Positions 17,878-26,698 of a stretch of DNA of 64,000 nt are shown here, in pieces (positions within the stretch are counted from its first letter, which is position 1; each line of letters starts with the position of its first letter). The notes beneath the pieces are model-generated. The model worked only from the letters and a program-made list of their open reading frames with translations. It was not told the origin of the DNA and did not search any database. The translations under genes and the position numbers were made by a program. The stretch covers positions 1 through 64,000 of the forward strand of contig CAZGJN010000021.1 of NCBI GenBank assembly GCA_964526645.1. The letters are read 5' to 3'. This DNA is from JADJNW01 sp964526645. Its GTDB lineage: Bacteria > Bacteroidota > Bacteroidia > Chitinophagales > Saprospiraceae.

Positions 17878-18477
17878 TCAATCTTCTTTTGTATCGGTAT
17901 CGCTATAACCCAACGTTTTTGCGTATTCTTTCAGTTTTTCCTTGAGCATGTTGCGGGCGCGGTGCAATCTGGAGCGAACGGTACCTATCGGAATATCCAG
18001 AATTTTAGAAATTTCCTCATAGGTAAAATCCTCTACATCACAGAGTAGAATCACCACTCGAAAATCCACCGGCAAGGCGTTGATAGCATTGGTGACTTCA
18101 TCGCCCATCATGCTCTGAAACATCTCCTCTCGCAAATCAGCATAACCCGCCAGGTTCGTGTCCTCCTCACCATCCTGGTAGCTCGACACATCCTCATAAT
18201 CTACCTGTGTGGGTTGCTTACTCTTGCGGCGGTATTGATTGATGAAGGCATTTTTCAGGATTTTGAACAGCCAAGCCTTGGCATTGGTACCTTCATGGTA
18301 TTTATCAATGAAGCGATACGCCTTCAAGTAAGTTTCTTGCAGCAGGTCATTAGCATCTTCTTCATTGTAAGTGAGATGGTAAGCAAAAGTCAAAAGCGCA
18401 TCTGCTTGAGGCAAGAACTCTTCCTCAAAGATTTTTTCATAATGCTTTTTATCTTTATCCTGCATCATTAATACCAT
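17878..18477 (-). CDS. RNA polymerase ECF sigma factor
   Basis: Extracytoplasmic-function sigma-70 factor of about 199 residues. Region 2 is at about residues 20-90 (LTFAYHLTYNEEDANDLLQETYLKAY) and region 4 at about 130-185 (ALPVDFRVVILLCDVEDFTYEEI, IPIGTVRSRLHRAR). A TACCTTCG element at 18480-18487, close to the Bacteroidota -7 consensus, would put the transcript start at the first ATG, so translation may begin at the third or fourth codon (18468 or 18465). A terminator follows, then an anti-sigma-like gene. Confidence 0.93.
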   Translation of the reverse strand: MVLMMQDKDKKHYEKIFEEEFLPQADALLTFAYHLTYNEEDANDLLQETYLKAYRFIDKYHEGTNAKAWLFKILKNAFINQYRRKSKQPTQVDYEDVSSYQDGEEDTNLAGYADLREEMFQSMMGDEVTNAINALPVDFRVVILLCDVEDFTYEEISKILDIPIGTVRSRLHRARNMLKEKLKEYAKTLGYSDTDTKED

Positions 18478-18610
18478 AGCGAAGGTATGATTTTTTTATG
18501 AATCCTGTCACCTTCATTTTCCTATACACAATTTGTCCAACTTTTTTTGTTTCAAAAAAGTTTCCCAACGCATCAAAAAAATTACATAGCAGCATAAAAT
18601 TTGGAAAGGC

Positions 18611-19351
18611 TTATCGCTTTTCCCAGTTCAGGCGCTTCACTGTTTCGGCGGTAGCGGCTACGGTACCGATGGGCAAAGCAAAGAGAAAACCAATACCAGT
18701 GAGTAGCAATAATAAAAAAACAATGCCATTGCCAATAGCCAGCCAACGATACTTGCGTACGAATTGCACGCTGCCCCGCACCCGAAAATGGCGCTCCAGT
18801 GTGTAATCCATATTACCAAAACCGGCGTAATAAGCTTGCACTAAAAAAATCAGAACAGTAGTGAAAGGTGTGAAAATTGGAATTAAACCAAGCAAGAAAA
18901 GCAGAAAGGTGAAAAATAACTCCCGAATGATATTGCGAATCGAAATCGTAAGCCCCCGAACGATGTCACTCACGATTTGTGGAATACTGAAACTGACCGT
19001 GCCGGCAGCGCCGGAAAGCGCTTTTTCTACTTTTTCGGAAAGAGGACTCATAATCGGGGAGGCAATTGCCATCACTAATTGTTTGAAGACAACCAGGCCC
19101 ACTAAGGCTACCAGCACACCACCCAACACATTGGAAAGCCAGTCGGGAATGCCTTTTTCTATGCTTTCGGGAAGCCAATGAACGAACCAGTTGCCCAAAT
19201 TATCGGCGAAACCAATCAGGAGCGCAATGAACCCAAGCCCCAGCAGTACACACAGCAAGCCGGGTACAAATACCCATCCCCAAAGCCTTAAGTTAGAAAT
19301 GATAGTCAATGCCCGAAAATAGGAGCCAATACCGTCGAAAAGTCCTTGCAT
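18611..19351 (-). CDS. EI24 / CysZ-like integral membrane protein
   Basis: 246 residues with about five hydrophobic segments. It matches the EI24 (etoposide-induced 2.4/CysZ) family: N-terminal LFDGIGSYFRALTII, long amphipathic reentrant segments, and a C-terminal half with YYAGFGNMDYTLERHF and RYRWLAIGNG-like motif (YRWLAIGNGIVF). CysZ is a sulfate permease, but many Bacteroidota homologues have no proven substrate. No sulfate genes are adjacent. It lies 133 bases upstream of the sigma gene on the same strand. Confidence 0.87.
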   Translation of the reverse strand: MQGLFDGIGSYFRALTIISNLRLWGWVFVPGLLCVLLGLGFIALLIGFADNLGNWFVHWLPESIEKGIPDWLSNVLGGVLVALVGLVVFKQLVMAIASPIMSPLSEKVEKALSGAAGTVSFSIPQIVSDIVRGLTISIRNIIRELFFTFLLFLLGLIPIFTPFTTVLIFLVQAYYAGFGNMDYTLERHFRVRGSVQFVRKYRWLAIGNGIVFLLLLLTGIGFLFALPIGTVAATAETVKRLNWEKR

Positions 19352-19668
19352 AATTGTAGTGCTTAGCCGCGTCTAAGATAAAAAATTTGCCTGGAATTCG
19401 TTACCCAAAATCTACCTGAATGGTGGCTTATTCGACCAATTATGGCAAAAGAAGCGCTTAATGCGGTTGTTTACTATTTTTTAACAATGATTTTTTGGCG
19501 CTGATAATCAGTTTGTTATACTGAATGGCTTGAAAAATATGGCTTCCAAAGAGTACAAGTTTTGATAGAATTGCTATCTTGCGGGCACTCCCACTGAACA
19601 TAGATTCCAAAAACTTTTATTTTACCCCATTACAACCGCTGTTTTTCCTTTACAAAACCAAGACGTCT

Positions 19669-20322
19669 ATGCCAACTGAGAGTAATAGTAAGGTGCTGCT
19701 TTGCGCAGCTTTCGTGTTCTTTTTAGGATGTGTTCAACTTACCGCAGGCAGTATTTATGCCTTTCCATCCAATGATTCTACTTCAACTGTAATAGCCAAG
19801 ATAGATACGCTGGTAGCTTACAATGGCGATACAATCCTGCTGGCAGACTCGCCTGCGGATGCGCGGTCTCAGATCGTTCTTTTCGCTAAAAATTTTATTG
19901 GCAAGCGGTACATTTATGGTGGCAGGGACACCACAGGCTTTGATTGTTCGGGCTTCACGCACTATGTGATGCGCAATTTTGCTGTAAAAGTCTCGCCCTC
20001 CTCACGCATGCAAGCCACAGAAGGCAAGAAAATAACCGTCAAAGAAGTAAAATCCGGTGACTTGATTTTTTTCAAAAGAAGTAAAAAGAGCCGCATCTCT
20101 CACGTCGCTATGGTCGTTTCCAATAACGAAAAAGGGCTTTTTATTATCCACAGCACGTCGCGCGGGGTAGTGATTGACAACCTCTGGAAGTCAAAATACT
20201 GGCGGCCCAAAATTTATTCGGCGAGGGATATCGTGAGCATTCAAGCCCCTAAATTACCGCCATCAGAACCACCCGCCATGATTGCTCAGAACATTCCAAT
20301 TGCTACTGCCGGCAGGGAATAG
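19669..20322 (+). CDS. NlpC/P60 family cysteine peptidase (C40), exported
   Basis: Peptidoglycan endopeptidase of about 217 residues. The catalytic Cys93 is in the DCSGF motif, the His is in SRISHVAMV, and the third polar residue is the second His of IIHSTS. A hydrophobic N-terminus with FFLGC may be a signal peptide or lipobox. I start at the ATG at 19669 because the upstream part of the open frame (from 19579) lies over a TATCTTGC promoter-like element at 19573. Proline-rich C-terminal tail (PKLPPSEPPAM). The family cuts D-Glu-mDAP type bonds; the exact bond here is not known. Confidence 0.9.
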   Translation: MPTESNSKVLLCAAFVFFLGCVQLTAGSIYAFPSNDSTSTVIAKIDTLVAYNGDTILLADSPADARSQIVLFAKNFIGKRYIYGGRDTTGFDCSGFTHYVMRNFAVKVSPSSRMQATEGKKITVKEVKSGDLIFFKRSKKSRISHVAMVVSNNEKGLFIIHSTSRGVVIDNLWKSKYWRPKIYSARDIVSIQAPKLPPSEPPAMIAQNIPIATAGRE

Positions 20323-20565
20323 GAAGTTTTTTCTGAAAATATGCTCATCCCTTTGTATTTTTGCAGCTTACATTCTTTGAAATCAGAGTGTATTAATTAA
20401 TTTTTTGATAAAACGTTGATTATCAAATTTATATCAATTCAAATAATTGATAATTCAAAAGCTCGCCTGAACCAAATTAAACCTAATTAAAAACAAAAGC
20501 GCTGCTTGGCTCTACGCTGGCAAATGGCGCAGTTTTTCTTGATAAAAAAAATGGGCTGATTCGAA

Positions 20566-21144
20566 ATGATAAATTTGATTCTCTTTGGACCGCCAGGCTC
20601 CGGCAAAGGTACACAAGCTGCCAAGCTGGTTGAAAAATACAACTTGCTTCATATTTCCACGGGCGATCTGTTTCGATACGAAATTGGCAATAACACACCG
20701 CTGGGGCTGCTGGCAAAAAGCTATATGGATAAAGGTCAGTTGGTACCAGATGAAGTGACCATCGGGATGCTGCGCAATAAAGTGGATGCCAACCCTGATG
20801 TGCAAGGCTATATTTTTGATGGCTTTCCACGCACCATTGCCCAATCAGAAGCACTTGACAAAATGCTGGCAGAGAAGGACGAGGAAATCTCCAAGCTGAT
20901 TATGCTCGAAGTACCCGATGATGAGATCGTAGCAAGGCTGCTCAACAGAGGAAAAACTTCTGGCAGACCCGATGACTTGGAGGAGGGTGTTATCCGCAAT
21001 CGGATTGAAGTGTACAAAAACGATACTTCTCCTGTATTCGATTATTACAATGCTGCCGGCAAAGCCATCAAAATCAATGGCGTAGGTGAAATAGAAGAAA
21101 TATTTGAATGCCTAAGTGAAGAAATCGAGGCAATTCAGGCTTGA
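20566..21144 (+). CDS. adk: Adenylate kinase
   Basis: Catalyses ATP + AMP to 2 ADP. 192 residues. P-loop GPPGSGKGTQ at residues 8-17, the AMP-binding TGDLFR segment, FDGFPRT, and the GRPDD segment of the LID. The LID is the short form without zinc-binding cysteines. Located upstream of purQ with 72 bases between, on the same strand, which puts two purine-nucleotide genes together. A TATTTTTG element at 20356 could be the promoter, with a long AT-rich leader of about 200 bases. Confidence 0.97.
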   Translation: MINLILFGPPGSGKGTQAAKLVEKYNLLHISTGDLFRYEIGNNTPLGLLAKSYMDKGQLVPDEVTIGMLRNKVDANPDVQGYIFDGFPRTIAQSEALDKMLAEKDEEISKLIMLEVPDDEIVARLLNRGKTSGRPDDLEEGVIRNRIEVYKNDTSPVFDYYNAAGKAIKINGVGEIEEIFECLSEEIEAIQA

Positions 21145-21216
21145 TCTTCCTCAAAAGTGCTTCTATCCTGCGGAACTTTTTCTAATTTTACGTTTTTAAT
21201 TTCAAAACAAGGTGCT

Positions 21217-21927
21217 ATGAAATTTGGCGTAGTCGTTTTTCCTGGTTCCAATTGCGATGATGATATGATGCACGTTTTGGGCAAAGTGATTCAGCAGGAA
21301 ACGGTAAAACTTTGGCATAAAAATGAAGATTTATCAGGCTTCAGCGCCAGCGATTGCATTGTGCTGCCGGGCGGATTTTCTTACGGCGACTACATGCGTG
21401 CCGGAGCGATTGCGCGGTTTTCGCCGATTATGAATGCTGTGATCGAATTTGCCAATGCAGGCGGCTACGTCTGGGGAATTTGCAATGGCTTTCAGATTCT
21501 GTGTGAAGCAGGACTCCTGCCGGGCGTGCTGCTGAGGAATGCCAATCAGAAATTTGTATGTAAAAACACCTTTATAAAGGTTCAAACCAATAACAGCCCA
21601 ATCACTGCCGGTATTCATCGTGATAAGGTGCTCAAAATTCCCATCGCGCACGCGGAGGGGCGCTACTATGCGGATGAAACAACCTTGCAGCAATTGCAAG
21701 ATAAAGACCAAATATTGTTCAGATATTGTACAGAAAACGGGAGTATCACCGAAGAAGCCAACCCCAATGGTACGCTACTGAACATTGCCGGCATTTGCAA
21801 TGAAGAGCGCAATGTTTTTGGCATGATGCCTCACCCCGAACGGGCAGCGGAAGCGGTCTTGGGCAATACCGATGGGCGATTGCTTTTTGAATCCTTGCTG
21901 CAAACGGCGCGTGTGATGGCGGCTTAA
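21217..21927 (+). CDS. purQ: Phosphoribosylformylglycinamidine synthase subunit PurQ
   Basis: Glutaminase subunit that supplies ammonia for the FGAM synthase step of purine synthesis. 236 residues. Class I amidotransferase with catalytic Cys89 in WGICNGF and the His/Glu pair in MMPHPERA. The oxyanion region GGFSYGDY precedes it, and HAEGRYY is present as in PurQ. The stand-alone form implies separate PurL and PurS subunits elsewhere. Start at 21217, where the conserved MKFGVVVFPGSNCD N-terminus begins; the upstream open frame is not conserved in kind. Confidence 0.96.
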   Translation: MKFGVVVFPGSNCDDDMMHVLGKVIQQETVKLWHKNEDLSGFSASDCIVLPGGFSYGDYMRAGAIARFSPIMNAVIEFANAGGYVWGICNGFQILCEAGLLPGVLLRNANQKFVCKNTFIKVQTNNSPITAGIHRDKVLKIPIAHAEGRYYADETTLQQLQDKDQILFRYCTENGSITEEANPNGTLLNIAGICNEERNVFGMMPHPERAAEAVLGNTDGRLLFESLLQTARVMAA

Positions 21928-21959
21928 AACCAAATTGGAGATTTGAAACGCGAGGCTGT

Positions 21960-22538
21960 ATGGATTTTTTAGTACCTCATATCGAAAGTCTGATTTTTAC
22001 GGCTGAAACACCTATTAAATTGAGTGATATCCGAAATTGCTTGGAGGAATCCTTCGGAACCAGCTTTCCGGATGAAGAATTGCGTGCACTGATTGAACAA
22101 ATCAAAATCCGCTATCTGGATGAAAATTTCGCTTTGGAAATAGCGGAAGTGGATGAAGGCTATCTTTTTTTAACCAAGCCGGCTTTTCATCGCACCGTAG
22201 GCGTGTACCTGAAGCAAACGACCAAAAAACGCCTCTCCCAGGCGGCTTTGGAAACCCTTTCCATCATTGCTTACAAACAACCGGTATCAAAAAGCGATAT
22301 GGAAAAAATAAGGGGTGTCAACTGTGATTATGCACTTCAAAAACTATTGGAAAAAGAACTTGTTACTATTACAGGGCGCAGTGAGGGACCAGGGCGACCC
22401 CTGCTCTACGGCACCACCCCTAAATTTATGGATTATTTTGGTCTGAAAAGCCTAAAGGACCTCCCTCAGCCAAAAGACTTTAAAGACCCAGAAGGCGGAG
22501 AAATCGGCGAACAAGCATCCATTGAAGAAACCGCTTGA
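21960..22538 (+). CDS. scpB: Segregation and condensation protein B
   Basis: 192 residues. ScpB forms the kleisin-associated subunit of the SMC-ScpAB condensin complex in chromosome segregation. Two winged-helix domains are visible; the signature LSQAALETLSIIAYKQPVS is at about residues 92-110 and GRSEGPGRPLLYGTT at about 140-155. The C-terminal tail is acidic. The gene is 32 bases after purQ and probably co-transcribed. Confidence 0.95.
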   Translation: MDFLVPHIESLIFTAETPIKLSDIRNCLEESFGTSFPDEELRALIEQIKIRYLDENFALEIAEVDEGYLFLTKPAFHRTVGVYLKQTTKKRLSQAALETLSIIAYKQPVSKSDMEKIRGVNCDYALQKLLEKELVTITGRSEGPGRPLLYGTTPKFMDYFGLKSLKDLPQPKDFKDPEGGEIGEQASIEETA

Positions 22539-22580
22539 AGGCTTTCAAAACTTTTAAAAAAAATTAGCACAAAGGGATCT

Positions 22581-23105
22581 ATGGACGAAGTACTAATCAA
22601 CAGAGTAGCGCAAAGTGGCTTGATCACAATCAATCTGGAGGATTTTTTCCCAAAAGAGGAGGTCTTAGTATTCGACTTAAAGAATTACCTTTTTATGGAG
22701 CTTATTTTAAAAGAAAAAGACTTTCGCGAAGCACTCAAAGCACACGATTGGTCGAAATACCAGGATAAAATTTTATTGGTTTATTGCTCTGTGGATGCGA
22801 TCATTCCCGTTTGGGCGTATATGTTGGTAGCGGCTCAGGCTGCACCTTTTGCCAAAGATATTTTCCAGGGAGACCAGGAAAATTACTACAAAACCGCTTT
22901 TGCCAGAGCGATAGCAGCCTTAGACCCCGCTTTGTATGATCAGCAACGCATTGTCATCAAAGGCTGTAGCGATAAACCAGTACCCGCTGCCGCTTATGTA
23001 GCGCTAACGCACCGCTTACAACCCTACGCCCAAAGCATCATGTATGGTGAACCTTGCTCTACAGTACCTATTTTTAAAAGACCAAGAAATATCCAATCTT
23101 CATAA
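22581..23105 (+). CDS. DUF2480 family protein
   Basis: 174 residues, soluble. It matches the Bacteroidota-specific DUF2480 family: N-terminal NRVAQSGLITINLEDFFP, central ILLVYCSVDAIIPVWAYML and C-terminal VIKGCSDKPVPAAAYVALT. The function is unknown; the pattern of conserved cysteines (YCSVD, GCSDK, EPCST) is a possible metal or redox site. The gene is 42 bases after scpB and may belong to the adk-purQ-scpB unit. Confidence 0.9.
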   Translation: MDEVLINRVAQSGLITINLEDFFPKEEVLVFDLKNYLFMELILKEKDFREALKAHDWSKYQDKILLVYCSVDAIIPVWAYMLVAAQAAPFAKDIFQGDQENYYKTAFARAIAALDPALYDQQRIVIKGCSDKPVPAAAYVALTHRLQPYAQSIMYGEPCSTVPIFKRPRNIQSS

Positions 23106-23144
23106 TTTAACATTTTCCCAACACTGGTGTATGCCAAATTCGCC

Positions 23145-23152
23145 TATCTTTG
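23145..23152 (+). promoter_or_regulatory. -7 promoter element before lytic transglycosylase gene
   Basis: TATCTTTG fits TAnnTTTG. CTGG lies 17 bases upstream in the place of the -33 box. Transcription from about 23156 supports translation from the ATG at 23189 rather than the earlier one at 23150. Confidence 0.6.
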
Positions 23153-23188
23153 AATAGCTATTCATTTTACTTCATAAATAAGGCGATC

Positions 23189-24127
23189 ATGCAAAAGACT
23201 TTGCAAGTGTACACCCTGCTACTGGCATCTTTTCTGACCATCATTTTCTTTGCATCCTATTATTCCGATGCGGCGGTAAAAGAGACACCCCATACAACAT
23301 TGGGAGAAAATACAGCATTGGCCCAAGTAATTAAGCCAATTGACTTGGATCGCCCCTTTGATTTTGCAGGAGAAGCTTTGCCAATGGATAATTTTGATGT
23401 GCGGGAGCGCCTGGATCGGGAGCTACTCATCAATACCTACTGGCATTCCACTACGATGCTGCACCTCAAAAATATGTACAAGTATTTTCCCGTTTTTGAA
23501 AAAATACTGGCGGCAAATGATGTGCCAGATGATTTCAAATATCTGGCAGTAGCCGAAAGTAGCCTGCGCAATGCGGTATCACCTGCCGGTGCAAAAGGGA
23601 TTTGGCAATTTGTAAAAGGAACCGGCGCATACTATGGACTGGAAATAAGTGAAGAGGTGGATGAGCGCTACCATACTGAAAAAGCCACAGAGGCTGCCTG
23701 CAAATACATCAAAGATTATAAAAAGAAATTCGGAAGCTGGACGCTCGCCGCGGCTGCCTACAACATGGGTGGACCTCGCTTATCAAAAGAATTGATAAAC
23801 CAGCACGCCAACAACTACTACGATTTGAACCTCAATGAAGAGACCTCCCGCTATGTTTTTCGCTTAGTAGCCACTAAAGAAGTGATGAGCAATCCTTCGG
23901 AATTTGGCTTTTACTTGGAAGAAAAGGACGGCTATCCGCCTTTGAGTGATTATGAAATCGTGGAAGTCAGTACATCAATTGAAAGCTTGGCTGACTTTGC
24001 TGCCAAGCACCAGATCAGCTATCGGATGCTGAAAGTCTATAATCCCTGGCTGATTTCAACCAAGCTGACCAATAAGGCAGGGAAAACCTACCAAATAAAA
24101 ATTCCTAAGAAGCCGCTCAAAAAATAA
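23189..24127 (+). CDS. Lytic transglycosylase (SLT, GH23) with LysM-like tail
   Basis: Exported murein lytic transglycosylase of about 312 residues. An N-terminal membrane segment or signal peptide (LLLASFLTIIFFASYY) is followed by the SLT domain at about 100-220: catalytic Glu in AVAESSLRN, then SPAGAKGIWQF and AAAAYNMGGPRL. The last 60 residues resemble a degenerate LysM (SIESLADFAAKHQISYRMLKVYNPW). This is the MltD-like layout with a shortened LysM part. It cleaves glycan strands between MurNAc and GlcNAc. Confidence 0.93.
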   Translation: MQKTLQVYTLLLASFLTIIFFASYYSDAAVKETPHTTLGENTALAQVIKPIDLDRPFDFAGEALPMDNFDVRERLDRELLINTYWHSTTMLHLKNMYKYFPVFEKILAANDVPDDFKYLAVAESSLRNAVSPAGAKGIWQFVKGTGAYYGLEISEEVDERYHTEKATEAACKYIKDYKKKFGSWTLAAAAYNMGGPRLSKELINQHANNYYDLNLNEETSRYVFRLVATKEVMSNPSEFGFYLEEKDGYPPLSDYEIVEVSTSIESLADFAAKHQISYRMLKVYNPWLISTKLTNKAGKTYQIKIPKKPLKK

Positions 24128-24299
24128 GGCTGGCTATTTAGCCAATCTGTCGGTCTTTTTGAAAGAGACAGCCGTTACTTTGAAGTGTACCATAAAAAAG
24201 GGATTAGGTGAGAGAATGTAAATGTCGCTTTAAAGTAAGCAGGTGCCGAGGCGGCATTTCTCACCTATTTATGTGATTTTGAGCGATCAACTGGTAGGC

Positions 24300-24773
24300 T
24301 TAGTGCAAGGCATCCAGCACTTGCGCCACCTGACGGGTGTAAGCAACCAGGTAATTCGGCAACTCGCTTTCATTCGTATCAATGCGCCAACGCCGCACTA
24401 CCTCGCCTTTCTGCCATTCCAGATAATAACCGCCTTGGTCGGCGCAGTTTGGGCAGCCAAAGGTTTCAACGTTGGTTTGCAATAAATCCTGGGGGAAATT
24501 GTCCAGCAAAATTTTTGCCTGCTGATAGCGCTGATTGCTCATCGGTGTACTCTTGAAAACGGGGGTATCCCAGCCGGAAAAACGCATCAGGTCATCCTCA
24601 AAGAGCTGCTCTCCGCTAATTTTATAAAGGCTGACACAATCGCCGGCGCAAAAGCCATAATATTTACCAAAAGTTAGGGAAAGGTCGCTACCTGTGGTTT
24701 CTATTTCTGATTTGATGGTGTGGCAAGCGATTGTACTGCTGATTATAACCAGTAAAAGCCCTATTTTTCTCAT
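24300..24773 (-). CDS. Hypothetical lipoprotein with two Cys pairs
   Basis: 157 residues, lipobox STIAC with Cys17. The mature part has Cys pairs in GFCAGDC and FGCPNCADQGG. The second has the CxxC spacing of metal or redox sites, but no thioredoxin fold is evident. I do not recognise a family; the overall layout resembles DUF6438-like lipoproteins. The ATG at 24773 is chosen because it begins the signal peptide. It is convergent with the lytic transglycosylase gene. Confidence 0.72.
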   Translation of the reverse strand: MRKIGLLLVIISSTIACHTIKSEIETTGSDLSLTFGKYYGFCAGDCVSLYKISGEQLFEDDLMRFSGWDTPVFKSTPMSNQRYQQAKILLDNFPQDLLQTNVETFGCPNCADQGGYYLEWQKGEVVRRWRIDTNESELPNYLVAYTRQVAQVLDALH

Positions 24774-25096
24774 AATTTTATTTATTTGTTTGCAAAAACT
24801 AAACCAAATCATACTTGGCAAATTCTTGGTTTTTAGCATAAAACTACCAAGTTAGGTTTTGTATGCGCAATTATTTTTGCCGTTTATTTTGCAAAAAAAT
24901 TAGAAATTTGGTTAAAATTACGTTAAGTGCGAAAAAAAAAATTCAAAACATTCCCAGTTTTCAAAATATTGATTTTATCTTTGAGCTGTTCAAAAACCTT
25001 CTACACTATTTATTAACCTAAAAATACTGCTATCGGTCGTAACTTCTACACTAAATAATTAAGTTTTTTCAATCCCATAACGCAAATTATTTAGTT
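24774..25096. other. Intergenic region between divergent lipoprotein and sigma genes
   Basis: 323 AT-rich bases that must hold the promoters of the leftward lipoprotein gene and the rightward ECF sigma gene. A TTTAGTTTTTG string on the minus strand near 24799 is a possible -7 element for the lipoprotein gene. No RNA gene seen. Confidence 0.5.
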
Positions 25097-25678
25097 ATGC
25101 AAGTTACCATGCTTAACGATCAGCAGCTTATAGCTCACTATTTGGATGGAGATGAACGCGCATTCGAAACGCTTCTGAACCGCCACCAGCAAAAAATTTA
25201 TACTTCTATCTATCTTTTTGTGAAAGACCAAAGTCTCGCGGAGGACATTTTCCAGGAGGTTTTTATCAAAATAATTGATACCCTTCGCAAAGGAAAATAC
25301 AATCACGAGGGCAAATTCCTGCAATGGGCCATGCGAATTGCTTACAATATGTGTGTGGACTATTTCCGCCGCACGAAGCGCCGCCCACAGGTTTCTCCAA
25401 CGGAAACGTTTGATATTTTTGATATTCTGCAAGTGACGGATGACAACGCCGAACAGCACATCATCCGCAGCCAAACACACGATAAGCTTCGTCATTTGGT
25501 GGATATGCTGCCACCGGAGCAACGGGAAGTGGTCATTCTGCGGCATTACGCGGATATGAGTTTCAAGGAAATCGCCAAACTCACCCGTGTGAGTATCAAT
25601 ACAGCACTTGGTCGGATGCGCTACGCCTTGATCAACATTCGCAAAATGGTGGAAGAAAAAGAAATTATTCTTCAATAA
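25097..25678 (+). CDS. RNA polymerase ECF sigma factor
   Basis: 193 residues. Region 2 (YLDGDERAFETLLNRHQQ, DQSLAEDIFQEVFIKI) and region 4 (LPPEQREVVILRHYADMSFKEI, VSINTALGRMRYAL) are clear. The NTALGRMRYA helix replaces the common GTVKSRLHRA, a feature of a Bacteroidota sub-group. No anti-sigma gene is adjacent; it is followed directly by a strong terminator. Only distantly similar to the sigma gene at 17.9 kb. Confidence 0.93.
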   Translation: MQVTMLNDQQLIAHYLDGDERAFETLLNRHQQKIYTSIYLFVKDQSLAEDIFQEVFIKIIDTLRKGKYNHEGKFLQWAMRIAYNMCVDYFRRTKRRPQVSPTETFDIFDILQVTDDNAEQHIIRSQTHDKLRHLVDMLPPEQREVVILRHYADMSFKEIAKLTRVSINTALGRMRYALINIRKMVEEKEIILQ

Positions 25679-25726
25679 TGTTATAAATGTGCCTCTTTAG
25701 GCATTTTACACAATCCAATCGCATAG

Positions 25727-25765
25727 AAACCCTCCGGCATGGGAGCACGCAGGAGGGTTTTTTTT
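25727..25765 (+). terminator. Rho-independent terminator after ECF sigma gene
   Basis: AAACCCTCC (25727-25735) pairs with GGAGGGTTT (25752-25760) and is followed by a run of T. Classic form. Confidence 0.85.
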
Positions 25766-25837
25766 AATAGGAAATAAAGGAAAACTATTTTTCTATCTAA
25801 GTGAAACCTCGCTACTCAATCCCCTGAAGGCACAGAA

Positions 25838-26536
25838 TCAAAATTGATGCAACATGTTTTCAACTTCGGAGAAATCCGCTGCCACGGGGTGTTTCAAAGA
25901 GGGGATACCACCTGCTCGCAACAACTGAGTAGTGTGCATACCTGCCGCTCGCGCCGCATCGAGTTCTGCCTCTACATCCGATAAAAACAGGATATTGCCG
26001 GAAGAAATTTCGAGTTTTGCAATAATGTTTTGATAGGACTGGCTTTCTTTTTTATGCCCCATTGCGGTGTCAAAAAAATGATCGAAAAGATTGGTCAAAT
26101 CACCATATTCGCTGTAGCCGAACAGCAACTGCTGCGCCTCCACCGAGCCGGAAGAATAAACGCCAATGCCCATGTTTTTTGCCCGCCATCGCTGAAGTTG
26201 CGGCGCTACGTCCGGGTATAAATGCCCCTTAAAAGCACCAGATTTATATCCCGCTCGCCAGATCATCCCCTGGAGGCGTTTGAGCGCCGGGTGTTTTCTA
26301 TCATCGCTTATCCAATCCAAAAGCGCTTCGATGCAAAGGTTCAAATCGGCGTGAAGCCCTTTTTCATCCAAGAGAGATTGCTGTGTTTCCTTAATGCAAG
26401 CCGCCACTTGCTCATCTTGCACATGCGCGCGCACAAAATTGGGCAGTTTTTGGTAAGAATACGGAAATAAAACCTTGTGTACGAACAAAATATCGGTAGT
26501 CGTACCTTCAATATCTGTCAGAATGTATGTTATCAT
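25838..26536 (-). CDS. mtnC: Acireductone synthase (enolase-phosphatase E1)
   Basis: Bifunctional HAD enzyme of the methionine salvage pathway: enolises and dephosphorylates 2,3-diketo-5-methylthiopentyl-1-phosphate to acireductone. 232 residues. HAD motif 1 is DIEGTTTD, motif 2 is VYSSGSVEAQ, and motifs 3/4 include GHKKESQSY and ILFLSDVEAELDAA. Start at the ATG at 26536 where MITYILTDIEG begins. It is the last gene of the mtnB-mtnD-mtnC run, separated from mtnD by a 162-base gap carrying a palindromic repeat. Confidence 0.95.
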   Translation of the reverse strand: MITYILTDIEGTTTDILFVHKVLFPYSYQKLPNFVRAHVQDEQVAACIKETQQSLLDEKGLHADLNLCIEALLDWISDDRKHPALKRLQGMIWRAGYKSGAFKGHLYPDVAPQLQRWRAKNMGIGVYSSGSVEAQQLLFGYSEYGDLTNLFDHFFDTAMGHKKESQSYQNIIAKLEISSGNILFLSDVEAELDAARAAGMHTTQLLRAGGIPSLKHPVAADFSEVENMLHQF

Positions 26537-26625
26537 GGCATATTGAAAAAATGAAGAACAGAAGTACTGTACTGCCCGGCACACCCCGTGTTGTCTGCTT
26601 TTTGAGTGGGTTAAATGAGCAGATA

Positions 26626-26658
26626 AGATTTCGTAAATTTTTGAGATTTGCGAAACCT
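26626..26658. repeat. 33-base dispersed palindrome, copy A
   Basis: An imperfect palindrome with arms AGATTTCGTAAATTTT and GAGATTTGCGAAACCT. The same 33-base element is found at 39481-39513 and, inverted, at 35927-35959. It lies between mtnD and mtnC. Confidence 0.8.
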
Positions 26659-26698
26659 GAGAACCAAAACAACCGCTTTGAGCCTTTACCCTATTTTT

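Noticed and set aside
25091..25675. Leftward 194-codon frame over the second ECF sigma gene
   Set aside because: Exactly complementary to a well-supported sigma factor.
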